A DNA stretch of 58,497 bases. It comes from Candidatus Tepidifontimicrobium thermophilum. GTDB taxonomy: Bacteria; Sysuimicrobiota; Sysuimicrobiia; Sysuimicrobiales; Sysuimicrobiaceae. Below the pieces are notes generated by a model. That model was not told the DNA's origin, did not search any database, and saw only the letters and a program-made list of their open reading frames with translations. Within the stretch, counting starts at the first letter, position 1. Every line of letters starts with the position of its first letter. Below are positions 42,850 through 51,382 of this stretch, one piece after another. The stretch lies in the NCBI GenBank assembly GCA_031296405.1, contig JAVKKH010000016.1, positions 1 through 58,497 of the forward strand, written 5' to 3'. Both the position numbers and the translations under genes were made by a program.

Positions 42850-43920
42850 ATGGCGAACGACGCGGTCCTGGTCGTCGGGGGCGGCCCTGCGGGGCTGGAG
42901 GCTGCCCGGGGTGCCGCGGACCTGGGTGCCCGGGTGGTGCTGGTGGAGGAGCGGGATCACCTGGGCGGCACGCCCATCTTCGAGCGGTACGCGGCCCTCA
43001 CGCACGGGTTTCAGGACGCGGAGGAGGTGATGGAGCGGCTGACCCGGGAGGTCACCACCCACCCGAACGTGCAGGTGAGGCTGCTGACCCGGGTGGTGGG
43101 CTGCGAGGGCAGCGCGGGGGACTTCCGGGTCCGGCTGGCCAAGGTGGGGGACGGCACTTCGGAGACCGTCCACGTCGGCAGCATCGTGGTGGCCACCGGT
43201 TTCCAGCACTTCGACCCCGGCCGGGAGACGCAGGTGTACGGGTACTACGAGTACCCGGACGTGATCACCCTCGTCGAGGCGGAGGCGATGCTGAAGGCGA
43301 AGCGGTTCGTGCGGCCGTCCACGGGCCAGCCTCCCGAGCGGGTGTGCTTCATCCAGTGCGTGGGCTCCCGGGACCGCCAGATCGGCAACGAGTACTGCTC
43401 GAAGGTCTGCTGCGGGATCGCGTCCAAGCAGGCCATCGAGATCCGCCAGCAGGTTCCCAACTGCAAGGTGTACATCTTCTACATCGACATGCGGATGTAC
43501 GGGTACTGGGAGAACGAGATCTACTGGCCGGCCCAGGAGCAGTACAAGGTCCAGTACATCAAGGGGATCGCCACCGAGATCATCCAGAAGGGGGACAAGC
43601 TCCTGGTGCGGGGAGAGGACACGACTCTGGGTCGGCCCATGGAAGTCCTGATGGACATGGTGATCCTGTCCGTGGGCATGGAGCCCAGCAAGGGCACGCG
43701 GGAGGTGGCCCGGGTCCTGGGACTCAAGCAGAACAAGTACGGTTTCATCGAGGTCCCCCACGAGGGGCTGGACCCCGTGGCCACCTCCGTTCCGGGCATC
43801 TTCGTGGCTGGAGCGGCTGCGGGTCCGAAGGACCTGGACGACACCCTTTCCATGGCCGGGGCCGCGGCCATGAAGGCGGTGGCCACCGTGCGGCGCGCGG
43901 CCGCTTCGCCCGCGGGCTGA
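42850..43920 (+). CDS. hdrA: sHdrA: FAD and iron-sulfur subunit
   Basis: 356 residues. GGGPAGLEAARGAA near the start is the FAD-binding GxGxxG form. The cysteine set CFIQCVGSRDR and YCSKVCCG (Cys166, 170, 183, 187, 188) is the HdrA core signature. VPGIFVAGAAAGPKDLDDT closes the FAD domain. It is shorter than methanogen HdrA, lacking the extra ferredoxin domains, which fits sHdrA. It lies after HdrB1 by 13 bases. Confidence 0.93.
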   Translation: MANDAVLVVGGGPAGLEAARGAADLGARVVLVEERDHLGGTPIFERYAALTHGFQDAEEVMERLTREVTTHPNVQVRLLTRVVGCEGSAGDFRVRLAKVGDGTSETVHVGSIVVATGFQHFDPGRETQVYGYYEYPDVITLVEAEAMLKAKRFVRPSTGQPPERVCFIQCVGSRDRQIGNEYCSKVCCGIASKQAIEIRQQVPNCKVYIFYIDMRMYGYWENEIYWPAQEQYKVQYIKGIATEIIQKGDKLLVRGEDTTLGRPMEVLMDMVILSVGMEPSKGTREVARVLGLKQNKYGFIEVPHEGLDPVATSVPGIFVAGAAAGPKDLDDTLSMAGAAAMKAVATVRRAAASPAG

Positions 43921-43931
43921 GGCGCGGTGCC

Positions 43932-44681
43932 GTGCTGGGCGAACCGGTGACGGACTTCCGGGCCGGCGAGGAGTTCGCCCGGGAACTGTTCGCGCGACTG
44001 CCGTTGCGGGAGGTGGAACCGGTGGTCCAGCGGCTGGAGGAGAAGAGCCGCCGGTTCCGGTCCTTGCTGTCTCCCGGAGCGGTAGGGCAGCTGCAGGCAG
44101 ACTCCCTGGCGGAGCTCCTCAGGCTCGTGTTCGGAACCCGGCGCCGCGCGGGCGCGCTGCTGGCGGACCCGGGTGCCGACGCGCTGCGACGGGCCCTGGA
44201 GGAGCTGCTGTACGGGAGCGGGTCTGTGGACCAGAGGTTCTGCGCCTTCTGCGAGTACTTCCCAGAACCGCGCCGGGAGGCGGAGGCGGTGGACCTAGCG
44301 GGCGAGGTGCTGCACTGGGTGGATCCGCACCGCTACTGGCTGTGGACCCGCTGGATGTGGAACCCGCGGACCCAGACGGGTGCCCTGCGGCTTCTGGTGG
44401 CGGACTGGCGGCCTTTGGTAGCTCCCACCGTGGGGGAGGCGTACCTGCGGGTGGGGGAGGCGGTGGCGTACGCGGAGGCCGCGCGGCAGTCCCTGGGCCT
44501 GTTCGCCCACGCGCCCGCGGGAACGCCGTCCTTCCTCACCGACATCTACCTGGCCTGCGTGTACACCCTGTACCTGTTCACTGCCCTCCGGATGCGGATG
44601 AGCCAGGAGTTTACCAAGATCCTCCCCGGTCCCTGGGAGCTCATGCAGCGCTTGCTGGGGGTCGGTGGCCTGGAGGTCTGA
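43932..44681 (+). CDS. sHdr operon 'hyp' protein (conserved hypothetical)
   Basis: 249 residues. No recognised domain. It is mostly helical, with a single CxxC (Cys104, Cys107 in FCAFCEYF) and aromatic-rich stretches (HRYWLWTRWMWNP). It occupies the place of the hyp gene that sits between hdrA and hdrC2 in all sHdr operons I know. GTG 43932 is chosen. Its function in the complex is unknown. Confidence 0.8.
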   Translation: MLGEPVTDFRAGEEFARELFARLPLREVEPVVQRLEEKSRRFRSLLSPGAVGQLQADSLAELLRLVFGTRRRAGALLADPGADALRRALEELLYGSGSVDQRFCAFCEYFPEPRREAEAVDLAGEVLHWVDPHRYWLWTRWMWNPRTQTGALRLLVADWRPLVAPTVGEAYLRVGEAVAYAEAARQSLGLFAHAPAGTPSFLTDIYLACVYTLYLFTALRMRMSQEFTKILPGPWELMQRLLGVGGLEV

Positions 44682-44682
44682 G

Positions 44683-45978
44683 ATGCCGAAACCCGGACTG
44701 GACAAGGTCGACCGGATCTACGAGAAGGACGTGGCCGTCCTCGAGGGGATGGACATTTCCGGCCACTGGAACCGGATGTTCGAGCAGCGGGTGGTGTGGG
44801 ACTACTCCACCGACGTCCTGGAGCGGATCACCGGGCTTCCTGGGGGCGAGTCCCTGGGATGGTGCTACCAGTGCGGGAAGTGCGTGCCCGTGTGTCCCGT
44901 GGACGTGGTGGGGGACTACGGACCCCGGAAGGTCTACCGGAAGGCCCAGCTGGGGATTGACCTCCTGCGCGACCCCGACCTGTGGCTGTGCACCACCTGC
45001 ATGAACTGCCTGCGGGTCTGTCCGAAAGAGGTGAACATGATCGAGATCATGCCCGCGGCCCGGGAGGTGGCGGTCCAGGAGGGGCGGGTGCCGCCGGAAC
45101 TTCAGAAGGTGTTCGAGAACACCGCCCGCTACGGCAACCCCATGGGCGAGTCGCCCCGGAAGCGCGCGGAGTGGGTCAAGGAAGCCGGAGTACCGGTCAC
45201 GGTGCTGCCGCTCGATCCCCGGCCGGTAGACGTCCTGTGGTACGTGGGCAGCTACCCGTCCTACCATCCGCGCGGGAAGGATGCCGCGCGGGCCATGGCC
45301 CGGGTGTTCCACGCCCTGGGCGTAGACTACGGGATCCTGGGCCACGAGGAAAAAGAGGACGGGGACTCCATCCGCCTCGCGGGGGAGAAGGGGCTGTTCG
45401 AGGTGCTGGCGGAAGCGAACATCCGGACCTTCCGGAAGTACACCTTCAACCGCATCGTCGTCACGGGCCCGCACGAGTACAACGCCTTCAAGAACTTCTA
45501 CCCCCGCTACGGGGGGAGTTTCGACGTCCTCCACTACACGCAGTTCCTCGCTCCCTTCCTCCCGCGCCTCCGGGAGATGTTCGTGAAGGAGCTCCCCTAC
45601 ACGGTGACCTTCCACGACCCCTGCTACCTGGGGCGCCACCACGGGGAGTACGACGCGCCGCGCCGGCTCCTGCAGGCCATCCCGGGGCTCCGCCTGGTGG
45701 AGATGCCGCGGTGCCGGGAGAACGGCTACTGTTGCGGTGGCGGGGGAGGGGGTATGTGGCTGGACGGGTTCTCGCGGGACTACCTGCGGGAGCGGCTGTC
45801 GGACCGGCGGGTCCGGGAAGCGGTGGAAACCGGCGCTGAGATCCTGGCGGTCTGTTGCCCCTACGAGGTGTCCCGGTTCGAGGACTCCGTGAAGGCCACG
45901 GGGAACGACGGGAAGCTGGTGGTGCGGGACATCATCGAGCTGCTGGACGAAGCCCTGGGCAGTCCCAGAGCAACGTGA
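44683..45978 (+). CDS. Fused sHdrC2-sHdrB2 subunit (HdrD-like)
   Basis: 431 residues, one polypeptide for two usual subunits. The first 140 residues are HdrC2-like with CYQCGKCVPVCP (Cys61, 64, 67, 71) and CTTCMNCLRVCP (Cys103, 106, 109, 113). The rest is HdrB-like with DPCYLGRHH and CCGGGGGG. The whole resembles HdrD. The ATG is one base after the hyp stop, and its own stop overlaps the EtfB region. It is likely the second catalytic module of sHdr. Confidence 0.88.
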   Translation: MPKPGLDKVDRIYEKDVAVLEGMDISGHWNRMFEQRVVWDYSTDVLERITGLPGGESLGWCYQCGKCVPVCPVDVVGDYGPRKVYRKAQLGIDLLRDPDLWLCTTCMNCLRVCPKEVNMIEIMPAAREVAVQEGRVPPELQKVFENTARYGNPMGESPRKRAEWVKEAGVPVTVLPLDPRPVDVLWYVGSYPSYHPRGKDAARAMARVFHALGVDYGILGHEEKEDGDSIRLAGEKGLFEVLAEANIRTFRKYTFNRIVVTGPHEYNAFKNFYPRYGGSFDVLHYTQFLAPFLPRLREMFVKELPYTVTFHDPCYLGRHHGEYDAPRRLLQAIPGLRLVEMPRCRENGYCCGGGGGGMWLDGFSRDYLRERLSDRRVREAVETGAEILAVCCPYEVSRFEDSVKATGNDGKLVVRDIIELLDEALGSPRAT

Positions 45979-45986
45979 GGTGGGCC

Positions 45987-46754
45987 GTGCACGTCGTCGT
46001 GGTGGGAAAGCTGGTCCCGGACCTGGTGGAGGACCTGGAGGTGGACGCCTCCGGGAGGGGGCTGGACCGCCAGTTCCTCAAGCTGGTGCTCAACGAGTTC
46101 GACGAGCACGCCCTGGAGGAGGCGGTCCTTCTCAAGGAGGCACACGGGGCCCGGGTGACGGTCCTCGCCCCGGAGGCCGAAGGGGTGGACGACGCCCTGT
46201 ACACGGCGCTGGCGAAGGGCGCGGACCGCGCCATGAAGCTCGTGGGGCTCGGGGAGGCTCCCTCCAGCCGGCAGATCGCGGCAGCCCTGGCCTCGGCCCT
46301 GCCTTCCCTGGGCTTCGACCTGGTGCTGACGGGGGTGCAGGCCGCGGACGACCTGGACGGGCAGGTGGGCATGCTGCTGGCGGGATACCTCGGGCTCCCG
46401 CACGTGGGAGTGGTGACCGGGGTGGAGCTGGACCCGGACGGCAGCCGGGCGCGGGTCCGGAAGGAGTACCCGGGCGGCTGGCTGGCGGAGCTCGAAGTCC
46501 AGTTGCCCGCGGTCCTGGGGATCCAGGCGGCCAAGCAGCCCCCCCGCTACGTGCCCGTGAGCAGGGTGCGGCAGGCGATGAAGGAGCACACCCTCGAGGA
46601 GCTGAGTGCCGAGCCCGTCCCCGTGCCGCGGCTGTCCGTCCGCCGCCTGTCTAAGCCGGAGGCGGCAGGCCGCGCGGAGTTCCTGGACGGCAGCCCACAG
46701 GAGGTGGCAGCACAGCTCGTGAGCATCCTGGTGGAACGGGGACTGGTGCGGTAG
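45987..46754 (+). CDS. etfB: Electron-transfer flavoprotein beta subunit
   Basis: 255 residues. HVVVVGKLVPD start, EFDEHALEEAVLLKE, ALAKGADRAMKLVG, LVLTGVQAADDLDGQVGMLLA and RVRKEYPGGWLAELEVQLPAVLGIQAA match EtfB throughout. GTG 45987 with GAGGTG upstream is preferred over GTG 45975 overlapping the HdrC2B2 stop. With EtfA it would accept electrons from sHdr. Confidence 0.9.
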   Translation: MHVVVVGKLVPDLVEDLEVDASGRGLDRQFLKLVLNEFDEHALEEAVLLKEAHGARVTVLAPEAEGVDDALYTALAKGADRAMKLVGLGEAPSSRQIAAALASALPSLGFDLVLTGVQAADDLDGQVGMLLAGYLGLPHVGVVTGVELDPDGSRARVRKEYPGGWLAELEVQLPAVLGIQAAKQPPRYVPVSRVRQAMKEHTLEELSAEPVPVPRLSVRRLSKPEAAGRAEFLDGSPQEVAAQLVSILVERGLVR

Positions 46755-46787
46755 ACGCCCTTGGCTGCGCAGGAGGTGGAGGTCGCG

Positions 46788-47765
46788 GTGAGCGGGGACG
46801 TGTTGGTGGTGGCGGAGCGGTTCGGCGGTGAGTGGACCGAGGTGACGTTCGAGCTTCTGGCGGCGGGCCGGGAGGTAGCGCAGGGGCTGGGCGGGACGCT
46901 GTCTGTGGCCGCCCTGGGGCGTGGCACGACAGACCAGGTGAAAGCGCTCGGGGCGGCAGACGTGGTCCTGTACGCGGACGCCCCGGAGCTGGAGGCCTTC
47001 GTCCCGGAGGTGCACCTCAGGGTGCTGGAGGCGGTGGTGCGGTCGCGGCAGCCGCGGGCGGTACTGGTCGCCAACACCTCCACGGGGATGGACCTCGCCG
47101 CACCCCTGGCCGCGCGGCTGGGCGTTCCCTGCGTCGCCTACTGCCGCCGGGTGTGGGTGGAGGACGGCACGGTGGTCGCCCACAGCCAGGTCTACGGCGG
47201 CAAGCTGGTGGCAGAGGTGGCCCTGGAAGGCCCTGGGGTGCTCGCCCTGGTGGCGGGCAGCTACCCGGCGGAGGCGGGCAGGGGGACCGGGAGTCCTGCG
47301 GTGGAGAGGATCCCGCTTCCAGCCCTGGAGGGGCTGCACAGCCGTTTCCTGCGCCTGATCGAGCCGGAAGCCGCGGACGTGGACATCACCCGCGAGGAGA
47401 TCCTGGTGGCCGTAGGGCGGGGGATCGGCGACCGGGAAAACCTCGGCCTGGCGGAGGAGCTGGCGGAGGCCCTGGGGGGTGCGGTGTGCGCTTCCCGTCC
47501 CTTGGTGGACAACGGGTGGCTGCCGAAGAACCGGCAGGTGGGCAAATCCGGACTGACGGTGAAGCCCAAGCTGTACCTGGCCGCGGGCATCAGCGGCGCC
47601 CCCGAGCACCTGGAGGGCATGAGGAGTGCGGAACTCATCGTGGCCATCAACACCGACCCCAAAGCCCCCATCTTTGACGTGGCCCACTACGGGGTCGTCG
47701 GTGACGTGCTGGAGATCCTGCCCGCCCTGACCGAGGAGGTGCGGCGCCGCAAGGGCGAGGGGTAG
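46788..47765 (+). CDS. etfA: Electron-transfer flavoprotein alpha subunit
   Basis: 325 residues. The C-terminal FAD domain has ASRPLVDNGWLPKNRQVGKSG, LYLAAGISGAPEHLEGM and INTDPKAPIFDVAHYGVVGD. The start is GTG 46788 with GGAGGTC upstream. TTG 46761 in frame is less likely. EtfAB here appears dedicated to the sulfur pathway, being flanked by Hdr-type proteins on both sides. Confidence 0.9.
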   Translation: MSGDVLVVAERFGGEWTEVTFELLAAGREVAQGLGGTLSVAALGRGTTDQVKALGAADVVLYADAPELEAFVPEVHLRVLEAVVRSRQPRAVLVANTSTGMDLAAPLAARLGVPCVAYCRRVWVEDGTVVAHSQVYGGKLVAEVALEGPGVLALVAGSYPAEAGRGTGSPAVERIPLPALEGLHSRFLRLIEPEAADVDITREEILVAVGRGIGDRENLGLAEELAEALGGAVCASRPLVDNGWLPKNRQVGKSGLTVKPKLYLAAGISGAPEHLEGMRSAELIVAINTDPKAPIFDVAHYGVVGDVLEILPALTEEVRRRKGEG

Positions 47766-47767
47766 CC

Positions 47768-49780
47768 GTGCTCACGCCGGTGGAACGGGTGGCGTTCGTC
47801 CTGCTGGCGGCCGCCTGCGTGGGCTGGGCCGCGGTGGGTTTCTTGCAGGTGTTCCGCGCCATCGCGCGGGGACGGGGGAGCCTGTCCACGGACCGGGTGC
47901 TGGCGCGAGCGGCCTCCGCCCTGGTGGCCGTGCTGTCGCACCGCACCCTGCTGAAGACCCGGCGTCCGTGGGCGGTGGCTCACGCGTTGATCCTGTTCAC
48001 GTTCACGTACTACTTCCTGGTGAACGTGGTGGACGCGCTGGAAGGGTTTTCTGGCTTCTCCACCGTGGGTCAGGGTGGCGTGTGGGGACCGTTCAACCTG
48101 GTGGCCGACGTCCTGAGCGTGCTGGCCCTGGTGGGCATGACCGCCTTCCTAGTGCGCCGGTTCGTGTTCCGGCCCCGCAGCTTCCAGTTCAACCCCGGGG
48201 TGCTGCTGCTCCCCGAGGTGGTGCGGGGGATCCGGCGCGACTCCGCGGTCGTGGGGGCTTTCATCCTCCTGCACGTGGGATCCCGGTGGACGGGGCAGGC
48301 CATCCGGATCGCCCGGCACGGTGCGGATCCGTGGCAGCCCTTGGCCTCCCTGCTGGGCGAGCTGCTGAGGCCCCTGCCCGAAGGAGTGCTGGCGGTGGGG
48401 GAGCACGTGACGTGGTGGCTGGCCCTGGGCCTGATCCTGCTGTTCCTCCCGTACTTTCCCCGCAGCAAGCACATCCACCTCGTCTTCGCGCCCGTGAACC
48501 TCACCCTGGGACTTCCCGACCCGCCGGGCCGGCTCGACACGAACTCCCGGGACGGCACCGGGGCCGCGCGGCTGGAGGACCTCCCCAAGCGCCGGATCCT
48601 GGACGCTTACGCCTGCATCATGTGCAACCGGTGCCAGGACGCGTGCCCGGCGCACGGGGTGGGCAAGAGCCTCAGCCCCGCGGCCCTGGAGATCAACAAG
48701 CGCTACTACCTGAACCGCCACCTGGCGTCCTTCAGCCGCGGGGCGGAGTCGCCTGCCCTGTGGGAGTACGCCATCTCCACGGAAGCCCTCTGGGCCTGCA
48801 CCACCTGCGCCGCCTGCGTGCACATCTGCCCGGTGGGCAACGCGCCCATGCTGGACATCGTGGAGATGCGGCGGGAGCTGGTGGGCCGGGGGGAGGTGGA
48901 AGACCCCAACCTGCAGGACGCCCTGGTGAAGCTGGCCAAGTACGGGAACTCCTTCGGCAGGCCGGAGCGGCAGAGGGGGCAGTGGACGAGGTCCTTGCCC
49001 TTCCCCGTGAAGGACGCCCGTAAGGAGCCCGTGGACGTCCTGTGGTTTGTGGGCGACTTCGCGTCCTTCGACCCCAGGGGGCAGGAGCGGTCCCAGGCCC
49101 TGGCCCGGCTGCTGCACCACGCGGGGGTGGACTTCGGGATCCTGTACGAGGGGGAGCGGAACTCCGGCAACGACGTCCGGCGGGTGGGCGAGGAGGGCCT
49201 GTTTGAGGTGCTGGCGGAGCACAACATCCGCGCCCTGGATCGGGCCCGTTTCCGCGTGGTCCTCACCACCGACCCCCACTCCCTGAACGCCCTGCGCAAC
49301 GAGTACGGGTCCTTCGGGCGGAGCTACCCGGTAGTCCACTACACCGAGTTGCTGCTGCAGCTCGTGCGCGAGGGGAAGCTCCAGGTACGCCGTCCGGTCG
49401 GCCGGAAGGTGACCTACCACGATCCGTGTTACCTGGCCCGCTACAACCGGGTGACGGAGCCTCCCCGCCAGCTCCTGGCCGCCGTGGGCGCGGAGCTGGT
49501 CGAGATGCCCCGCAACCGGGAGAACACCTTCTGCTGCGGTGCGGGGGGGGGCCGCATCTGGATGACGGAGCAGCCCGGCAAGGAACGGCCCAGCGAAAAC
49601 CGGATCCGGGAGGCCGCGGCCCTGGGGGTGGACACCTTCGTGGTGGCCTGTCCGAAGGACTACGCCATGTACACGGACGCGGTGAAGAGCTGCGGGTACG
49701 AGGGGCGGATGGTGGTCCGGGACATCGTGGAGCTGGTGGAACAGGCCGTGGGGCTTCAGGCGGAGGTGGCGGTGGGGTGA
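47768..49780 (+). CDS. Membrane HdrD-type ETF:quinone oxidoreductase (EMO-like)
   Basis: 670 residues. The N-terminal part (about 1-235) has five or six membrane helices with several histidines, like the NarI/DUF3483-type heme b domain. Then come two [4Fe-4S] motifs, CIMCNRCQDACP (Cys283, 286, 289, 293) and CTTCAACVHICP (Cys344, 347, 350, 354), and CCG-type regions (DPCYLARYN, CCGAGGG). This fits the ETF:menaquinone oxidoreductase proposed in other sHdr and beta-oxidation systems. It directly follows etfA. The C-terminal half is clearly paralogous to HdrC2B2. Confidence 0.85.
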   Translation: MLTPVERVAFVLLAAACVGWAAVGFLQVFRAIARGRGSLSTDRVLARAASALVAVLSHRTLLKTRRPWAVAHALILFTFTYYFLVNVVDALEGFSGFSTVGQGGVWGPFNLVADVLSVLALVGMTAFLVRRFVFRPRSFQFNPGVLLLPEVVRGIRRDSAVVGAFILLHVGSRWTGQAIRIARHGADPWQPLASLLGELLRPLPEGVLAVGEHVTWWLALGLILLFLPYFPRSKHIHLVFAPVNLTLGLPDPPGRLDTNSRDGTGAARLEDLPKRRILDAYACIMCNRCQDACPAHGVGKSLSPAALEINKRYYLNRHLASFSRGAESPALWEYAISTEALWACTTCAACVHICPVGNAPMLDIVEMRRELVGRGEVEDPNLQDALVKLAKYGNSFGRPERQRGQWTRSLPFPVKDARKEPVDVLWFVGDFASFDPRGQERSQALARLLHHAGVDFGILYEGERNSGNDVRRVGEEGLFEVLAEHNIRALDRARFRVVLTTDPHSLNALRNEYGSFGRSYPVVHYTELLLQLVREGKLQVRRPVGRKVTYHDPCYLARYNRVTEPPRQLLAAVGAELVEMPRNRENTFCCGAGGGRIWMTEQPGKERPSENRIREAAALGVDTFVVACPKDYAMYTDAVKSCGYEGRMVVRDIVELVEQAVGLQAEVAVG

Positions 49781-50223
49781 ACGGGCGGGTGGAGCTGGAG
49801 CCCCTCGCGCAAGCGGTGTGGTCCCGCATCCAGGCGCTCACCCGCGCTGCGGACCGGCTGGGCCGCTTTCCGGAGAACCCCCCGTGGCCGGAGCTGGGGG
49901 CCGAGGATGCAAAAGACGTCGGGCGGGAGTTCGCCCTGCGTCTGTTGCGGGCGGGTGCGGACCCCGTTAACTACCGGCTCCTCCAGGAGGTGGTCGAGCA
50001 CCGGGCGCTGCCGCTGGTGGAGCTGGCGGGGCGTTTGGGGCTTCACCCGGCGGCGGCCCTGGAGCGGGTGGCGGACTTGGTGCAGGTGGGCCTGGTGGAA
50101 CGTTCCCTGGTGGGGGACTCGGTACAGGCCACGGCCGCTGCGGAGGCGTTCGTGCGCCTGGTGGAGTCGGTGGCGGGAGGGGTGGCCGGGAAGACAGCAG
50201 GCCTGCGGGGGACGTCCCGGTGA
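49777..50223 (+). CDS. Uncharacterised protein with winged-helix-like segment
   Basis: 148 residues, not recognised. Residues about 76-118 (LPLVELAGRLGLHPAAALERVADLVQVGLVERSLVG) look like a winged helix-turn-helix with a short wing. The N-terminal 60 residues are helical. GTG overlaps the EMO stop (GTGA), and its end overlaps the zinc protein start. It could regulate the operon, a role that ArsR-type sHdrR plays elsewhere, or be a structural partner. No metal site is visible. Confidence 0.6.
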   Translation: MNGRVELEPLAQAVWSRIQALTRAADRLGRFPENPPWPELGAEDAKDVGREFALRLLRAGADPVNYRLLQEVVEHRALPLVELAGRLGLHPAAALERVADLVQVGLVERSLVGDSVQATAAAEAFVRLVESVAGGVAGKTAGLRGTSR

Positions 50224-50486
50224 GGTGCCCGTACTGCGAGTTCGAGGGCAGCCGCGGCGACCTGCACGGGCACCTGGCCACGGCTCATCCGGAGGAGGTG
50301 CCGACGCGCCTGGACGAAGAGGGACGCCTGTACTACCGCATCCGGTGTCCCTACTGCGGGTTCCAGCGGGAGCAACGGGTGAAGCCGCGGTGGCAGGACC
50401 CGGGCTTCCTGGTGGAGTTCCGCCGGGAGATCGTGCTGGTGGCCTTCGACCAACTCCTCTACCACCTGGAGGGCGTGCATGGCTGA
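50220..50486 (+). CDS. Small protein with two CPYC...H..H zinc-finger-like units
   Basis: 88 residues, not recognised. It contains CPYC twice (Cys3/6 and Cys43/46), each followed by spaced histidines (His18, His23 and His82, His87), as in C2H2-like fingers. The middle is acidic. The GTG start overlaps the preceding stop and the stop overlaps the LbpA ATG by 8 bases, so it is made together with both. It may bind zinc and act as an adaptor. No such gene is known to me in sHdr loci. Confidence 0.6.
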   Translation: MRCPYCEFEGSRGDLHGHLATAHPEEVPTRLDEEGRLYYRIRCPYCGFQREQRVKPRWQDPGFLVEFRREIVLVAFDQLLYHLEGVHG

Positions 50487-50916
50487 ACTGGCTGGCTGTC
50501 GGGTCCCTGAGGACCTGTACTACTGGGTGGAAAAGCACGTGTGGGCGCGGCCGGAGGAGGACGGGACGGTGACCGTGGGCATCACCGACGTGGCGCAGCA
50601 CCTGGCCAAGACCATCATCGCGGTGACGCCCAAGGCCGTGGGCCGCACGGTGGAACGGGGGAAGAGCGCGGGGACGGTGGAGAGCGGCAAGTGGGTGGGC
50701 CCGATCACCTCCCCGGTGACGGGGAAGGTGGTGGCGGTGAACGAGCGGCTCAAGGCCGAACCCACCCTCGTCAACCAGGACGCCTACGGGGCGGGCTGGA
50801 TCCTGCGGCTACAGCCCGTGCGGTGGGAGGAGGAGCGGCTCGCGCTGCTGACCGGCGCGGAAGCGGTGGACGCCTACCGGGTCCTGCTGGAGAGTCAGGG
50901 GATCCGGTGCCGGTGA
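50479..50916 (+). CDS. lbpA: Lipoate-binding protein LbpA (third carrier)
   Basis: 145 residues. Lys71 in TVESGKWVGPITSPVTG, with TVTVGITDVAQHLAKT and DAYGAGWILRLQP. It is the most canonical LbpA in the window. It lacks the C-terminal CxxC, ending with one Cys. It overlaps the zinc protein and precedes the next carrier by six bases. Confidence 0.9.
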   Translation: MAELAGCRVPEDLYYWVEKHVWARPEEDGTVTVGITDVAQHLAKTIIAVTPKAVGRTVERGKSAGTVESGKWVGPITSPVTGKVVAVNERLKAEPTLVNQDAYGAGWILRLQPVRWEEERLALLTGAEAVDAYRVLLESQGIRCR

Positions 50917-50922
50917 AGGTGC

Positions 50923-51372
50923 ATGGGCGTCTACAGGGCCTGTGAGATCCCGGAAACCCTGTACTACGACGTGGAACGGGACGTGTGGGTGCGGCTGGAG
51001 GCGGACGGCACCGTGACCCTGGGCATGACCGACCCCGCGCAGGCGCAGGCCGGAAGAATCGTCAACCTGACCTTCAAGCCCGTGGGGCGGCTCCTGCGCA
51101 GGGGACAGAGCGCGGCCATCGTCGAGAGCGCCAAGTGGGTGGGGCCTTTCCCCACGCCCCTCACGGGCGAGGTGGTGGCCGTGAACGAGGGCTTCCGGCG
51201 CGACCCGTTGCTCGCCAATAAAGACCCCTACGGCGCGGGCTGGCTGGTACGGCTGCGGCCCACCCACCTGCAGGAGGAGCTGAGGGAGCTGCTGACGGGC
51301 CAGGAGGCCTTCGAGGCCTACGCCCGGAAGATCGAAGAGCGCAACGTGCACTGCATCCGGTGCGCGGAGTGA
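50923..51372 (+). CDS. lbpA: Lipoate-binding protein LbpA (fourth carrier, C-terminal CxxC)
   Basis: 149 residues. Lys71 in IVESAKWVGPFPTPLTG and TVTLGMTDPAQAQAG. The C-terminus VHCIRCAE has a CxxC like the 40134 carrier. It stands next to the 50479 carrier and before a third ligase, suggesting a second loading station at this end of the operon. Confidence 0.88.
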   Translation: MGVYRACEIPETLYYDVERDVWVRLEADGTVTLGMTDPAQAQAGRIVNLTFKPVGRLLRRGQSAAIVESAKWVGPFPTPLTGEVVAVNEGFRRDPLLANKDPYGAGWLVRLRPTHLQEELRELLTGQEAFEAYARKIEERNVHCIRCAE

Positions 51373-51382
51373 GGGGTGCGGC

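Noticed and set aside
42778..43761. 327-codon minus-strand open frame opposite hdrA
   Set aside because: Same antisense composition; the plus-strand HdrA motifs are unambiguous.
40905..45978. Methanogen-type or bifurcating HdrABC
   Set aside because: HdrA lacks the extra ferredoxin domains, no MvhD or FdhA is present, and TusA, DsrE and LbpA neighbours fit the sulfur-oxidising type.
45861..47687. 608-codon minus-strand open frame opposite etfB/etfA
   Set aside because: His/Gln/Gly-rich composition and no motifs; an antisense artefact of GC-rich coding on the plus strand.
37227..51372. Glycine cleavage H protein assignment for the LbpA genes
   Set aside because: No gcvP or gcvT in the window, and lysine context, gene order and ligase/LipS neighbours fit LbpA instead.
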